Notes under the pieces: generated by a model
Seen by the model: the letters and a program-made list of their open reading frames with translations, nothing else
What the model was told of the DNA's origin: nothing
Database searches by the model: none
In this document: positions 41,168-54,600 of the stretch, piece by piece
Numbering within the stretch: position 1 is the first letter of the stretch
Layout: every line of letters starts with the position of its first letter
DNA from: Limnohabitans radicicola
Lineage (GTDB): Bacteria > Pseudomonadota > Gammaproteobacteria > Burkholderiales > Burkholderiaceae_C
Assembly (NCBI RefSeq): GCF_014837235.1
Contig: NZ_JACYFT010000002.1
Location: forward strand, 744,001-808,000
Length of the DNA: 64,000 nucleotides
Direction of reading: 5' to 3'
Made by a program: the position numbers and the translations under genes

Positions 41168-42655
41168 TCAGGCTGCACGGCGGCGGCTGGTAGCCGCTTT
41201 TTTGGCGGCTGGTACCGCCGACAAACCCGTCACGTATTCCAGCAGCAAACTGACCGGGCGGCCTGTGGCGCCTTTGGCCGCACCACTCTTCCAGGCCGTG
41301 CCAGCAATGTCCAGGTGCGCCCAAGGGTACTTCTTGGCAAAACGCTGCAAGAACTTGGCGGCCGTCACAGAGCCACCCGCGCGACCTGCGACGTTGGCCA
41401 CATCGGCGAACTTGCTCTTGAGCCCTTCGGCGTAATCGTCGTCCAGGGGCATGCGCCAGCACAGATCGCCCGAGGTCTCACCCGCTTGCTGCAAGTCGTT
41501 GGCCAGTTGGTCATCGCTGGCAAACAGCCCCGAACGCACACCGCCCAGCGCGATCACACAGGCCCCGGTCAGGGTGGCGATGTCGATCACGGCGCGGGGC
41601 TTGAAACGCTCCGCGTAAGTCAAGGCATCGCACAACACCAAACGCCCCTCGGCGTCGGTGTTGAGGATTTCAATCGTCTGGCCGCTCATGCTGGTGACCA
41701 CATCGCCGGGCTTGACAGCGGTGCCGTCCGGCATGTTCTCGGTGGCCGGGATCAGGCCCACCACATTGACCTGGGGGCGCAGGATGCTCAGAGACTTGAA
41801 CACGCCCAGCACACTGGCCGCACCGCTCATGTCGAATTTCATTTCGTCCATCTCGGCCGCTGGCTTCATCGAAATGCCGCCCGTGTCGAACGTGATGCCT
41901 TTGCCCACCAGCACCACAGGCGCATCTTGTGTTTTGGCGCCTTTGTACTGCATGACGATGAATCGCAGAGGCTCGGCCGAGCCCTTGGCCACAGCCAGGA
42001 ACGAGCCCATGCCCAATTTGGTGACCTCTTTGGGGCCGAGCACCTCGCAGGCCATCTGGGGACCTTTGGCAATGGCACGAGCCGCCGTGGCCAGGTCGCT
42101 CGGTGTGGCATGGTTGGCCGGGCGGTTGGCCCATTCTTTGGCTGTTTCAATCCCTGCGACCTGGGCGTGGCCCTTTTCCAGGGCAAGGCGGTGCGCTGCC
42201 GTGACCGATTCGGCGCTCAGGCCCACCTGAATGAGTGTTCGGGGCTTGGCTTTGCTCAGTGTCGTGGTATAGACATAGCTGGCTTCGGCCAATGCCACGG
42301 CCGCGTGCTGCACTTGCTCGGGCTGCACATCGCCCGCCCAATGCAGGCCCAGGCGCTGGATTTTGGCGCCCTTGAGGCTGGCCCAAGCCGCCATCACAGC
42401 CGCTTTGTGGTCAGCGGTTTGACCTTCACCACACGAAACCACCACCACGCGTCGGGCCTTGAAGCCCTCCATGCCGTAAGATTGCAGGATTGAACCGGTT
42501 TTGTGTTCGAAATCCCCCGCTTTCAGGGCCTTGTTGACCCAAGCCGACAACAGGTCCTGACCTGTGGCAGCGTTCTGAGGCCAGATCACCACCAGGGCAT
42601 CGTGCACGTCGCGTTGCAGTTGTTGAAGAGCGCGTTTCTGGATTTCGAGTTTCAT
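41168..42655 (-). CDS. pepA: leucyl aminopeptidase (M17)
   Basis: A cytosolic two-metal aminopeptidase of 495 residues; E. coli PepA also binds DNA in Xer recombination and carAB regulation. The metal and active-site motifs VGKGITFDTGGISMKP and NTDAEGRLVL are intact, in the C-terminal catalytic half. It starts only 23 bp from the divergent lptF start. Confidence 0.97.
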   Translation of the reverse strand: MKLEIQKRALQQLQRDVHDALVVIWPQNAATGQDLLSAWVNKALKAGDFEHKTGSILQSYGMEGFKARRVVVVSCGEGQTADHKAAVMAAWASLKGAKIQRLGLHWAGDVQPEQVQHAAVALAEASYVYTTTLSKAKPRTLIQVGLSAESVTAAHRLALEKGHAQVAGIETAKEWANRPANHATPSDLATAARAIAKGPQMACEVLGPKEVTKLGMGSFLAVAKGSAEPLRFIVMQYKGAKTQDAPVVLVGKGITFDTGGISMKPAAEMDEMKFDMSGAASVLGVFKSLSILRPQVNVVGLIPATENMPDGTAVKPGDVVTSMSGQTIEILNTDAEGRLVLCDALTYAERFKPRAVIDIATLTGACVIALGGVRSGLFASDDQLANDLQQAGETSGDLCWRMPLDDDYAEGLKSKFADVANVAGRAGGSVTAAKFLQRFAKKYPWAHLDIAGTAWKSGAAKGATGRPVSLLLEYVTGLSAVPAAKKAATSRRRAA

Positions 42656-42678
42656 GACTGGTTTTCTCCTTGCCCACC

Positions 42679-43788
42679 ATGTTATTCGATTCTTCCCTGC
42701 GCAGAGACCTGGCCCGCAACTTCGGCGCCACTGTGATCGTGCTCGTCACCATCGTGATGACGATCCTGCTCATCCGCACGCTGGGCCAGGCCAGTCGAGG
42801 CAGCATCAACCCGTCCGAAGTCCTGCTGATCATGGGCTTCAACCTGATTGGCCAATTGACCACCATCCTGGCCCTGAGCCTGTTCATCACCGTGGTGTCC
42901 ACCCTCACCCGCATGTACAGCGACAGCGAGATGGTGATCTGGTTCAGCAGCGGCCAGGGGCTTTTGCGCTTCATCGGGCCTTTGCTGCGCTTTGCCTGGC
43001 CCATGGTCCTGGCCATCGTGCTGCTGGCCCTCTTTGCCTGGCCCTGGAGCAACCAGCAAATGCAGGACCTGCGGCAGCGCTACGAAAAACGCAATGACAT
43101 CGAACGCGTGGCCCCTGGGCAGTTCCAGGAATCGGGTCAAGGCAAACGGGTGTTTTTCATCGACAAAGATTCGCCCGACAAACGCATCGGCAAAAACGTT
43201 TTCGTCTACAGCGAAGACGGCCCACTGGAGTCCACCACCACGGCAGAGCAAGGGCGGGTGGAATTCCACGGTGCAGACCGCTTCCTGATGCTCGAGTCAG
43301 GCCAGCAGTTGCTGCGCAACCGCGAAACCGGTGAAGTGCGCGTGACCCAATTCAAGCAATACGACCTGCTGGTGGATACAGCGCCCATGAGCGCTGCGCT
43401 GGACATCGCCAGTCGACAGCTTTCGAGTCTGGAGCTGCTCAAGCAACCCACGGCCGTGAACCTGGGCGAATTGTCATGGCGGCTGGGCCTGGGCCTGTGC
43501 GCCCTGAACCTGATCCTGCTGGCGGTCAGCCTCTCGGCCGTCAACCCTCGCGCCGGGCGCAGCTACCAGTTTGGGCTGGCCCTGCTGACCTTCGTGGTCT
43601 ACTACAACATGGTCAACATTGGCCAAAGCTGGATCAGCAATGGCCGCATCGGCTTTGGCCCCTGGATGCTGAGCTTGCATGGCAGCATGTTCGCACTGGC
43701 CATGGGCTGGTTGTTCGCACGCAACCAGAACTGGTCCTGGCGCAACTGGCTGGCCCGTGTTCGCCCCAACCCGAGCACCGCGTCATGA
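42679..43788 (+). CDS. lptF: LPS export ABC transporter permease LptF
   Basis: An inner-membrane subunit of the LptB2FG lipopolysaccharide extractor, 369 residues. N-terminal helices contain RRDLARNFGATVIVLV, a periplasmic beta-jellyroll domain (about 140-260) follows, then three C-terminal helices. The ATG at 42679 (MLFDSSLRRDL) fits the family; a TTG 9 bp upstream is less likely. It overlaps lptG by ATGA. Confidence 0.95.
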   Translation: MLFDSSLRRDLARNFGATVIVLVTIVMTILLIRTLGQASRGSINPSEVLLIMGFNLIGQLTTILALSLFITVVSTLTRMYSDSEMVIWFSSGQGLLRFIGPLLRFAWPMVLAIVLLALFAWPWSNQQMQDLRQRYEKRNDIERVAPGQFQESGQGKRVFFIDKDSPDKRIGKNVFVYSEDGPLESTTTAEQGRVEFHGADRFLMLESGQQLLRNRETGEVRVTQFKQYDLLVDTAPMSAALDIASRQLSSLELLKQPTAVNLGELSWRLGLGLCALNLILLAVSLSAVNPRAGRSYQFGLALLTFVVYYNMVNIGQSWISNGRIGFGPWMLSLHGSMFALAMGWLFARNQNWSWRNWLARVRPNPSTAS

Positions 43789-44891
43789 AAACCGTCCAGC
43801 GCCTGCTCTACAAGGAAATCACCCAAGCCGTGGTGTTTGTGGCCTGTGGTTTTCTCGCCTTGTTCATTTTCTTTGACTTGGTGGAAGAACTGCAGAACCT
43901 CACGCGCCTGGCGTATGCGGGCTTCCGTTTGCAACACGGTCTGATTCAGGTGGCCCTCAAGGCCCCTGGGCACTTGTATGAACTGATGCCCATCTCGGTG
44001 CTGATCGGCACAATCTTCGTGATGGCGCGGCTGGCACAAAGCTCCGAATTCACCATCCTGCGCACAGGGGGGCTGGAACCCGTACGGGCCCTGACCATGC
44101 TGTTGCAACTGGGTGTGGGGTTTGTGCTGGTCACATTTTTGCTGGGCGACTACATCGCCCCATGGGCCGAGCGCCAAAGCACCTTGCTCAAAAGCCAGTT
44201 CAAAGGGGCCATCACCACCGGACAAACCGGGGCCTGGCTCAAGGAACGGACCGACAAAAGCCATTCGGCTGTCAATGTCAAGGCCTTCAACGACCAGGCC
44301 CACATGGTGGGTATCCGCATCCACCAGTTCACGGCCCAAGGCGAATTGCTGGCCATCACCCAGGCAGCAAAAGGCGAATTTGCCGATGGCATGTGGAAAC
44401 TGAGCGACGTGGAGCAGGAAGAACTCCAAGGCAAAGGTCCGCAGCAAATGACACAGATCAAGGTCCGCAAGTTGCCCACACTGGACTGGCCCACCAGCAT
44501 CACGGCCGACATGGTGGCTGCTGCCCTGCTCAGCCCTGACCAGATGAAAATCTGGGACCTGATGCTCTACACCCGCCATCTCTCCAAAAACAACCAGAAC
44601 GCCCAACAGTACGAAATCCAGCTCTGGCGCAAGGTGTTTTACCCCCTCAGCTGCCTGGTCATGCTGACCCTGGCACTTCCGTTTGCCTACCTGCACTTTC
44701 GCTCCGGGCAAATTGCCGGGCATGTGTTCGGTGGGGTCATGGCAGGCATCAGCTTTTACCTGCTCAACAATGTGTTTGGCCACATCGGCAATTTGCAGAA
44801 CTGGGTGCCCTGGATCACCTCGGCCGCACCCTCTTTGCTCTACACCCTGATTTCGCTGGCGGCATTTGCCTGGATGGTGAACAAGCAATGA
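43785..44891 (+). CDS. lptG: LPS export ABC transporter permease LptG
   Basis: The second permease of the LPS extractor, 368 residues, with the same layout of three helices, periplasmic domain and three helices. Family segments are LYKEITQAVVFVACGFLALF, LMPISVLIGTIFVMARLAQS and the C-terminal SGQIAGHVFGGVMAGISFYL. The open frame extends upstream into lptF, but the true start is the ATG overlapping the lptF stop. It is followed by cbiX with another ATGA overlap. Confidence 0.96.
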   Translation: MKTVQRLLYKEITQAVVFVACGFLALFIFFDLVEELQNLTRLAYAGFRLQHGLIQVALKAPGHLYELMPISVLIGTIFVMARLAQSSEFTILRTGGLEPVRALTMLLQLGVGFVLVTFLLGDYIAPWAERQSTLLKSQFKGAITTGQTGAWLKERTDKSHSAVNVKAFNDQAHMVGIRIHQFTAQGELLAITQAAKGEFADGMWKLSDVEQEELQGKGPQQMTQIKVRKLPTLDWPTSITADMVAAALLSPDQMKIWDLMLYTRHLSKNNQNAQQYEIQLWRKVFYPLSCLVMLTLALPFAYLHFRSGQIAGHVFGGVMAGISFYLLNNVFGHIGNLQNWVPWITSAAPSLLYTLISLAAFAWMVNKQ

Positions 44892-45271
44892 CAAGCATTG
44901 ACACGGGCATCGTGCTGTTTGCGCACGGCTCACGCGACCCCCTCTGGCGTGCCCCCATCGACGCCGTGGCGCAAGCCATCGCGGCGCAATCGCCGGGCGC
45001 TGTGGTGCGCTGCGCCTTTCTGGAACTGACCTCACCCGACTTGCCCACCGTTGTGGACGAACTGGTCAGCCTGGGCCTGGGTCGGGTGCGCATCGTCCCC
45101 ATGTTCCTCGGCGTCGGCCGTCACGCTCGCGAGGATTTGCCTGACCTCGTCACACAACTGCGGGCGCGACACCCTGCATTGGAATTGACATTGATGCCCT
45201 CGGTGGGCGAGCACCCTGCCTTGACCGCGCTGATGGCACAGATTGCACTGGGCACTGCGCCCACCCCATAA
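44888..45271 (+). CDS. short CbiX/SirB-type chelatase
   Basis: A 127-residue single-domain member of the sirohydrochlorin cobalto-/ferrochelatase family. Metal-binding His13 lies in LFAHGSRDPLW and His79 in PMFLGVGRHAREDLP. The short form works as a dimer in archaea; here iron insertion for sirohaem (sulfite reductase cofactor) is plausible because cysB is the next gene. This functional link is inference. Its start overlaps the lptG stop. Confidence 0.85.
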   Translation: MTSIDTGIVLFAHGSRDPLWRAPIDAVAQAIAAQSPGAVVRCAFLELTSPDLPTVVDELVSLGLGRVRIVPMFLGVGRHAREDLPDLVTQLRARHPALELTLMPSVGEHPALTALMAQIALGTAPTP

Positions 45272-45314
45272 AACCCCAAGGCATAATTGCACTCGTCGAT
45301 ATGGCGAATTGCAT

Positions 45315-46256
45315 ATGAACCTGCACCAATTCAGATTTGTTCAAGAGGCTGCCCGCCGCAACCTCAACCTCACTGAGGCCGCGAAGGCCCTGCACACCTC
45401 GCAACCTGGGGTGTCCAAAGCCATCATCGAACTCGAAGAAGAGCTGGGCATTGAGATCTTTGCCCGCCATGGCAAACGGCTCAAACGCATCACCGAGCCC
45501 GGCCTGCATGTGATGCAAAGCATCGAAATCATCCTGCGCGAAGTAGGCAACCTGCGCAAGATCGGCGACCAGTACAGCGCCCAGGACAGCGGCACCCTCT
45601 CCATCGCCACCACCCACACGCAGGCGCGCTACGTGTTGCCCGTGCCTGTGGCTAAGCTGCGGGAGAAGTACCCCAAGGTCAACATCAGCTTGCACCAAGG
45701 AGCGCCGGACCAGGTGGCCAAGATGCTGCTCGACGACACGGCCGAGATCGGCATTGCCACCGAATCGCTGTCGGCCTACGAAGACCTGGTCACCCTGCCC
45801 TGCTACGAGTGGCAGCACATGCTGGTGATGCCGCTGGACCACCCTTTGGCCCAACTCGAGCGCCTGACGCTCGAAGACATCGCCAAAGAGCCGCTGATCA
45901 CCTACCACCCCTCGTTCACCGGACGCACCCGCATTGACCACGCCTTTGCCGCCAAGAAGCTGCAGCCACGCATCGCTCTGGAAGCCATCGACTCGGACGT
46001 GATCAAGACGTATGTCCGCCTGGGTCTGGGCGTGGGCATCGTGGCTGAAATGGCGGTCAAGGACGACCCGGTCAACGACCTGGCCGTGCGCCCATTGGGC
46101 AATCTGCTGGGCATGAACGTGGCCCGTGTCGCCTTCAAGCGTGGGGCATACCTGCGCCACTTTGTCTACCATTTCGCCGAACTGTTGAGCGACCGACTGA
46201 CCGCCAACCTGGTGGCCAAGGCCATGACCGGACACATCAACGACTACGAACTCTGA
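45315..46256 (+). CDS. cysB: LysR-type regulator, CysB family
   Basis: A transcription factor of 313 residues that in E. coli activates cysteine/sulfate assimilation genes with N-acetylserine as inducer. The N-terminal winged helix (MNLHQFRFVQEAARRNLNLT with TSQPGVSKAIIELEEELG) and the CysB-type effector domain (SGTLSIATTHTQARYVLP) are clear. The ATG at 45315 was chosen over an upstream in-frame ATG that lacks similarity. A CATAAT -10-like sequence lies about 30 bp upstream. It follows the chelatase gene by 43 bp. Confidence 0.92.
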   Translation: MNLHQFRFVQEAARRNLNLTEAAKALHTSQPGVSKAIIELEEELGIEIFARHGKRLKRITEPGLHVMQSIEIILREVGNLRKIGDQYSAQDSGTLSIATTHTQARYVLPVPVAKLREKYPKVNISLHQGAPDQVAKMLLDDTAEIGIATESLSAYEDLVTLPCYEWQHMLVMPLDHPLAQLERLTLEDIAKEPLITYHPSFTGRTRIDHAFAAKKLQPRIALEAIDSDVIKTYVRLGLGVGIVAEMAVKDDPVNDLAVRPLGNLLGMNVARVAFKRGAYLRHFVYHFAELLSDRLTANLVAKAMTGHINDYEL

Positions 46257-46259
46257 GCC

Positions 46260-47429
46260 ATGACACCCCGCACCCCGCACCTGCCCTCCAAGACGCCCAA
46301 CATGGGCACCACCATCTTCACCGTCATGTCGGCGCTGGCCGCCGAAAAAGGCGCGGTCAACCTCGGCCAGGGCTTTCCGGACTTTGCCTGCGACCCGCGA
46401 CTCGTGGATGCGGTGACCGATGCCATGCGCGAAGGCCTGAACCAATACCCGCCCATGACGGGTGTGGCCCCGCTGCGAGAAGCGGTGAGCGCCAAAATTG
46501 GCAAGCTCTATGGGCGCCACTACGACCCCGTGACCGAGATCACCGTCACCGCAGGCGCCACGCAAGCCATCCTCACCACCATCCTGGCCATCGTGCACCC
46601 AGGCGACGAGGTGATCGTGCTGGAACCCTGTTACGACAGCTATGTGCCTAACATCGAGCTGGCAGGCGGTGTGGTCGTGCGCGTGCCGCTCACGCCCGGC
46701 AGCTTCCGACCCGACTTTGACAAGATCCAGGCCGCCATCACGCCGCGCACACGCGCCATCCTGATCAACTCGCCGCACAACCCCAGCGGCATGATCTGGT
46801 CACGCGAAGACATGCTGCGGCTGCAAGAGATCCTCGACCCGACCGAGGTGCTGCTCATCAGCGACGAGGTCTATGAACACATGGTCTACGCGCCCAACCA
46901 GCACTGGAGCGCGGCCAGTTTCGAGGGTCTGGCGGCCCGCGCCTTCATCGTCTCCAGCTTTGGCAAAACCTACCATGTGACCGGCTGGAAAGTCGGCACC
47001 GTGGCCGCGCCTGCCGCACTGACGGCCGAGTTCCGCAAAGTGCACCAGTTCAATGTGTTCACCGTCAACACCCCGGTGCAGCACGGCCTGGCGCGCTACA
47101 TGGCAGACCCGACGCCCTACCTGGAGTTGCCCGCGTTTTACCAACGCAAGCGCGACCTGTTCCGCGCAGGCCTGGCCCAAACCAAATTCAAGCTGCTGCC
47201 CGGCGAAGGCACTTACTTCCAGTGCGTGGACATCTCGGGCCTGGATGTGCCCGAGAAACACCTCAGCGAAGCCGAGTTCTGCCAGTGGCTCACCACCGAC
47301 ATCGGCGTGGCCGCCATCCCGCTGTCAGCCTTTTACGGCAATGGCTTTGACCAGAAAGTGATCCGTTTCTGCTTCGCCAAGAAAGACGAAACGCTGAACC
47401 TGGCGCTGGAGCGGCTGGCCAAACTCTGA
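46260..47429 (+). CDS. PLP-dependent aminotransferase, methionine/kynurenine type (YbdL-like)
   Basis: A class I aminotransferase of 389 residues. The PLP lysine is Lys236 in VSSFGKTYHVTGWKVG; substrate-region signatures are NLGQGFPDF and SPHNPSGMIW. It resembles E. coli YbdL (methionine-preferring) and glutamine transaminase K/kynurenine aminotransferases. It begins 3 bp after cysB, so both are probably in one transcript, consistent with a sulfur amino acid role, though this is inferred. Confidence 0.9.
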   Translation: MTPRTPHLPSKTPNMGTTIFTVMSALAAEKGAVNLGQGFPDFACDPRLVDAVTDAMREGLNQYPPMTGVAPLREAVSAKIGKLYGRHYDPVTEITVTAGATQAILTTILAIVHPGDEVIVLEPCYDSYVPNIELAGGVVVRVPLTPGSFRPDFDKIQAAITPRTRAILINSPHNPSGMIWSREDMLRLQEILDPTEVLLISDEVYEHMVYAPNQHWSAASFEGLAARAFIVSSFGKTYHVTGWKVGTVAAPAALTAEFRKVHQFNVFTVNTPVQHGLARYMADPTPYLELPAFYQRKRDLFRAGLAQTKFKLLPGEGTYFQCVDISGLDVPEKHLSEAEFCQWLTTDIGVAAIPLSAFYGNGFDQKVIRFCFAKKDETLNLALERLAKL

Positions 47430-47430
47430 C

Positions 47431-47895
47431 ATGCCAATCATTGGAGAGTTGAGCCCTGAACTGCGCATCGAGCCCGCCTGCGAAGCGGACCGCGCCCTGC
47501 TCTTTGCCCCGTACAAGGCTGCGCTGCAGGGCTATGTCGATTGGGCCTGGGGCTGGGACGAAGACAAGGAGCGGCTCCACTTCTTTGAACGCCTGCCGCT
47601 GAACGGCCTGTTCAAGTTGAACCACCGGGGCCAGTGTGTGGGTGGCTTTTGCATCGAGGAAACGCAAGAGCACAGCCAACATCTGCGCACCCTGTTCATT
47701 CGGCCTGAGTCACAGGGGCTGGGCATCGGAACCCGGCTGCTGCAACACCTGATCCAAGAGGCTCAGCGCCAGCAGCAGCCTTTGACGCTGCACGTCATCC
47801 ACATCAATCCTGCCAAACGGCTGTATGAGCGCCTGGGTTTTCGCGCTGTGCGCGAAGAAGAGAAAACCTTCTTCATGCGGCTGGACAGCCGCTGA
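47431..47895 (+). CDS. GNAT family N-acetyltransferase
   Basis: A 154-residue acetyltransferase with the acetyl-CoA motif RPESQGLGIGTRLLQHLI and the C-terminal motif NPAKRLYERLGFRAVREEE. It starts one base after the aminotransferase stop and is the last gene of the lptF-initiated series. The substrate is unknown. It is convergent with def, with only 11 bp between stops and no hairpin. Confidence 0.88.
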   Translation: MPIIGELSPELRIEPACEADRALLFAPYKAALQGYVDWAWGWDEDKERLHFFERLPLNGLFKLNHRGQCVGGFCIEETQEHSQHLRTLFIRPESQGLGIGTRLLQHLIQEAQRQQQPLTLHVIHINPAKRLYERLGFRAVREEEKTFFMRLDSR

Positions 47896-47906
47896 AGCCA
47901 TCCGCA

Positions 47907-51599
<3,693 letters not shown>

Positions 51600-51611
51600 C
51601 TTTCAACTTCC

Positions 51612-54600
51612 TCAGATTTGCGCCAGATTGACCGCCGATTCCATGTCCACTGCCACGATGCGCGAGACGCCCTGCTCCTGCATGGTCACGCCAATGAGCT
51701 GCTTGGCCATTTCCATGGCGATCTTGTTGTGGCTGATGAACAGGAACTGCGTTTCCTTGCCCATGCTGGCCACCAGCTTGGCGTAGCGCTCGGTGTTGGC
51801 GTCGTCCAGTGGCGCGTCCACTTCGTCCAGCAAACAGAACGGCGCGGGGTTGAGCTGGAAGATGGCAAACACCAGCGCAATGGCCGTGAGCGCTTTTTCA
51901 CCACCCGAGAGCAAATGGATGGTCTGGTTCTTCTTGCCAGGGGGCTGCGCCATCACCTGCACACCGGAGTCCAGAATCTCTTCGCCGGTCATCACCAGCT
52001 TGGCCTGACCACCCCCGAACAGCTCGGGGAACATGCGGCTGAAGTGCTCGTTGACGATCTTGAAGGTGCCTCCCAGCAAGTCGCGGGTCTCGGCGTCGAT
52101 CTTCTTGATCGCGTCTTCGAGCGTGTTCATGGCCTCGGTCAGGTCAGCGTTTTGCGAATCGAGGAAGGTCTTGCGCTCACGGGCGGTCGACAACTCTTCG
52201 AGCGCGGCCAGGTTGACGGGCCCCAGGGCGTTGATTTCGCGGTTGATCCGGTCAATCTCGCCTTGCAGACCATAGATACGAACCTCGCCTTCTTCGATGC
52301 TCTTGGCCACCGCTTCGAGGTCGGCCTGCGCATCGGCCAGCAACTGGGTGTACTGCTCCAGGCCCAAACGAGCGGCTTGCTCCTTGAGTTGCAAATCGGT
52401 GATGCGCTGGCGCAGGGGTTCGAGCTCGCGTTCAAAAGCCACCTTGCGCTCGTCGCTCGCACGCAGCTTGGCCGTGAGGTCGTCGTAGGCACTGCGCTTG
52501 GCACCCAGCGCTTGTTCACGTTCGAGCTTAATGGCCAGGGCATCCTGCAGCCCGCCTTGGGCGGCGGCATCGGTCAGGCGCGACAACTCGTCATGGGCAC
52601 GCTGCTGCTCGGCGCTGATGCTGCTGATTTGCTGCGTGGCGGTTTCGACGGTGCGCTGCAACTCGCCTTGGCGGGCTTGCAGGCTACGCTGCGAAAACTG
52701 GGCCTCCTGGGCCTGACGCTCCAGGCTGCGTTGCTGCTCGCGGCATTCGCTGAGTTTGCGCTCGGCCTCGATCACGCGGTCATCCAACTGGGCGTGGCGC
52801 TCCTGGCTGTCGGCCAATTGCATGTCCAACTCTTCAAAGCGGGCTTCGGCCGTGACGCGACGCTCCTGCAACTCTTCAAGCAAGGCATCGACTTCGGCCA
52901 TGTCGCCCTGGATCTGTTCGCTGCGGGCACGGGTCTGCTCGGCCATTTGCGACAGGCGCAGGTGCTCAACCTGCACCTCATGCGCGCGGGACTGGCTGGT
53001 GCTCGCTTCCTGGCGCACGCTGATGAGCCGCTGCGACGCATCGGCATACGCGCCTTCTGCGCGAGCCAGCGCGGTGCGGCTTTCCTCGGCAATCAGCGTT
53101 TGTGCACGCAGCTGCTTTTCGATGTTCTCGATCTCTTGCGCGCGGGCCAGCAAGCCGGCTTGCTCGGAGTCTTGCGCGTAAAAGCTCACGCTGTGCGCGG
53201 TCACGGCATGACCCGGCTGCACAAACAGCACTTCGCCCGCGTGCAACTGGGTGCGCCAGCTCAGGGCATCGTCCATGCTGGGCGCGGTGTAGCAGCCTTG
53301 CAGCCAGTCGCCCAGCAGGGCCGACAAACCCGCATCGCTCACCCGCAGCAGGTCCGACAGGGCGCGACAGCCCGCGGGCAAACCGGTACGAGGAGCAGCA
53401 GTGCCTGCCGTGGGCGGTGTGAAGAAGCTCAGCTTGGCAGGTGGCGCATCGGCGGCAAAGGCGCGCACCATGTCCAGGCGCGAGACTTCCAGCGCGGACA
53501 GCTTTTCGCGCAGGGCCGATTCGAGCGCGTTTTCCCAGCCGCTTTCGATGTGGATGCGGCTCCACAGGCCTTCGAGCCCTTCCATGCCGTGCTTGGACAG
53601 CCAGGGTTTGAGCTTGCCGTCGGTGCGCACTTTCTCCTGCAAGGCCTTGAGCGCCTCCAGGCGGGCGGTCAGGTCGGCCAGGCGGGCTGACTCGTCGTTG
53701 ACCACCTGCTGGCGGTGGCGGCGGTCTTCGTCCAGCTGAGGCACCTGCTCTTGCAGTTCCTGCAGACGGGCGTTGGACTCGGCGGCGGCGGCTTCGGTCT
53801 CGGCCAGTTGCTCACTCAGCTGGGCCAGGCGTTGCTCGTCGGGTGCGGCCAGCGCATTGCGGTCGGCCTGCAGGCGCTCGCGGCGCTGGTTGAGCTGGCG
53901 TGACTGTTCTTCGGTGTTGCGTTGCTCGGCGGCCAACACCTGGATTTGTTGCTGCACCTGAACGACGGAGCCACGTTGTTCATTGGCCTTGTTCTGAGCC
54001 TGGCGCAGGGCTTCTTCCAGCTCCGGCAAGGCCATGGCCTGGTCTTCGACCTGGGCGGCCAGCGTCATGCTCTGGTCTTCGGCCATCACGCTTTGCTCGG
54101 CCAGCGTGTCCAGCTCGGTCTGTGCTTGCTCGCTGCGCTGGTGCCACTGCTCGATTTGCTCCTTCAGCTGCACCAGACGCTGCTCAGCGCGCTGGCGGCC
54201 TTCCACCACAAAGCGGATTTCGGCTTCGAGCTTGCCCACCTCGGCACTGGCCTCGTACAGCTTGCCCTGGGCCTGGTTGACCTCATCGCCTGCGGCGTAG
54301 TGCGCTTGGCGTATGGTTTCGAGCTCGGACTCCACATGGCGCAGATCGGCCATGCGCGACTCCAGCGCGTTGATGGCCTGGTCCACATCGGCCTTGACCT
54401 TGCCCTGGTCCCCCTCGGCCTCGCGGCGCTTCAAGAACCACAGCTGGTGCTGCTTGAGCGTGCTGTCGGCTTGCAGGTTGTTGTAGCGCTGGGCCACTTC
54501 GGCCTGTTTTTCGAGTTTTTCGAGGTTGGCGTTGAGCTCGCGCAGGATGTCCTCGACCCGGGTCAGGTTCTCACGGGTATCGGACAGGCGGTTTTCCGTC

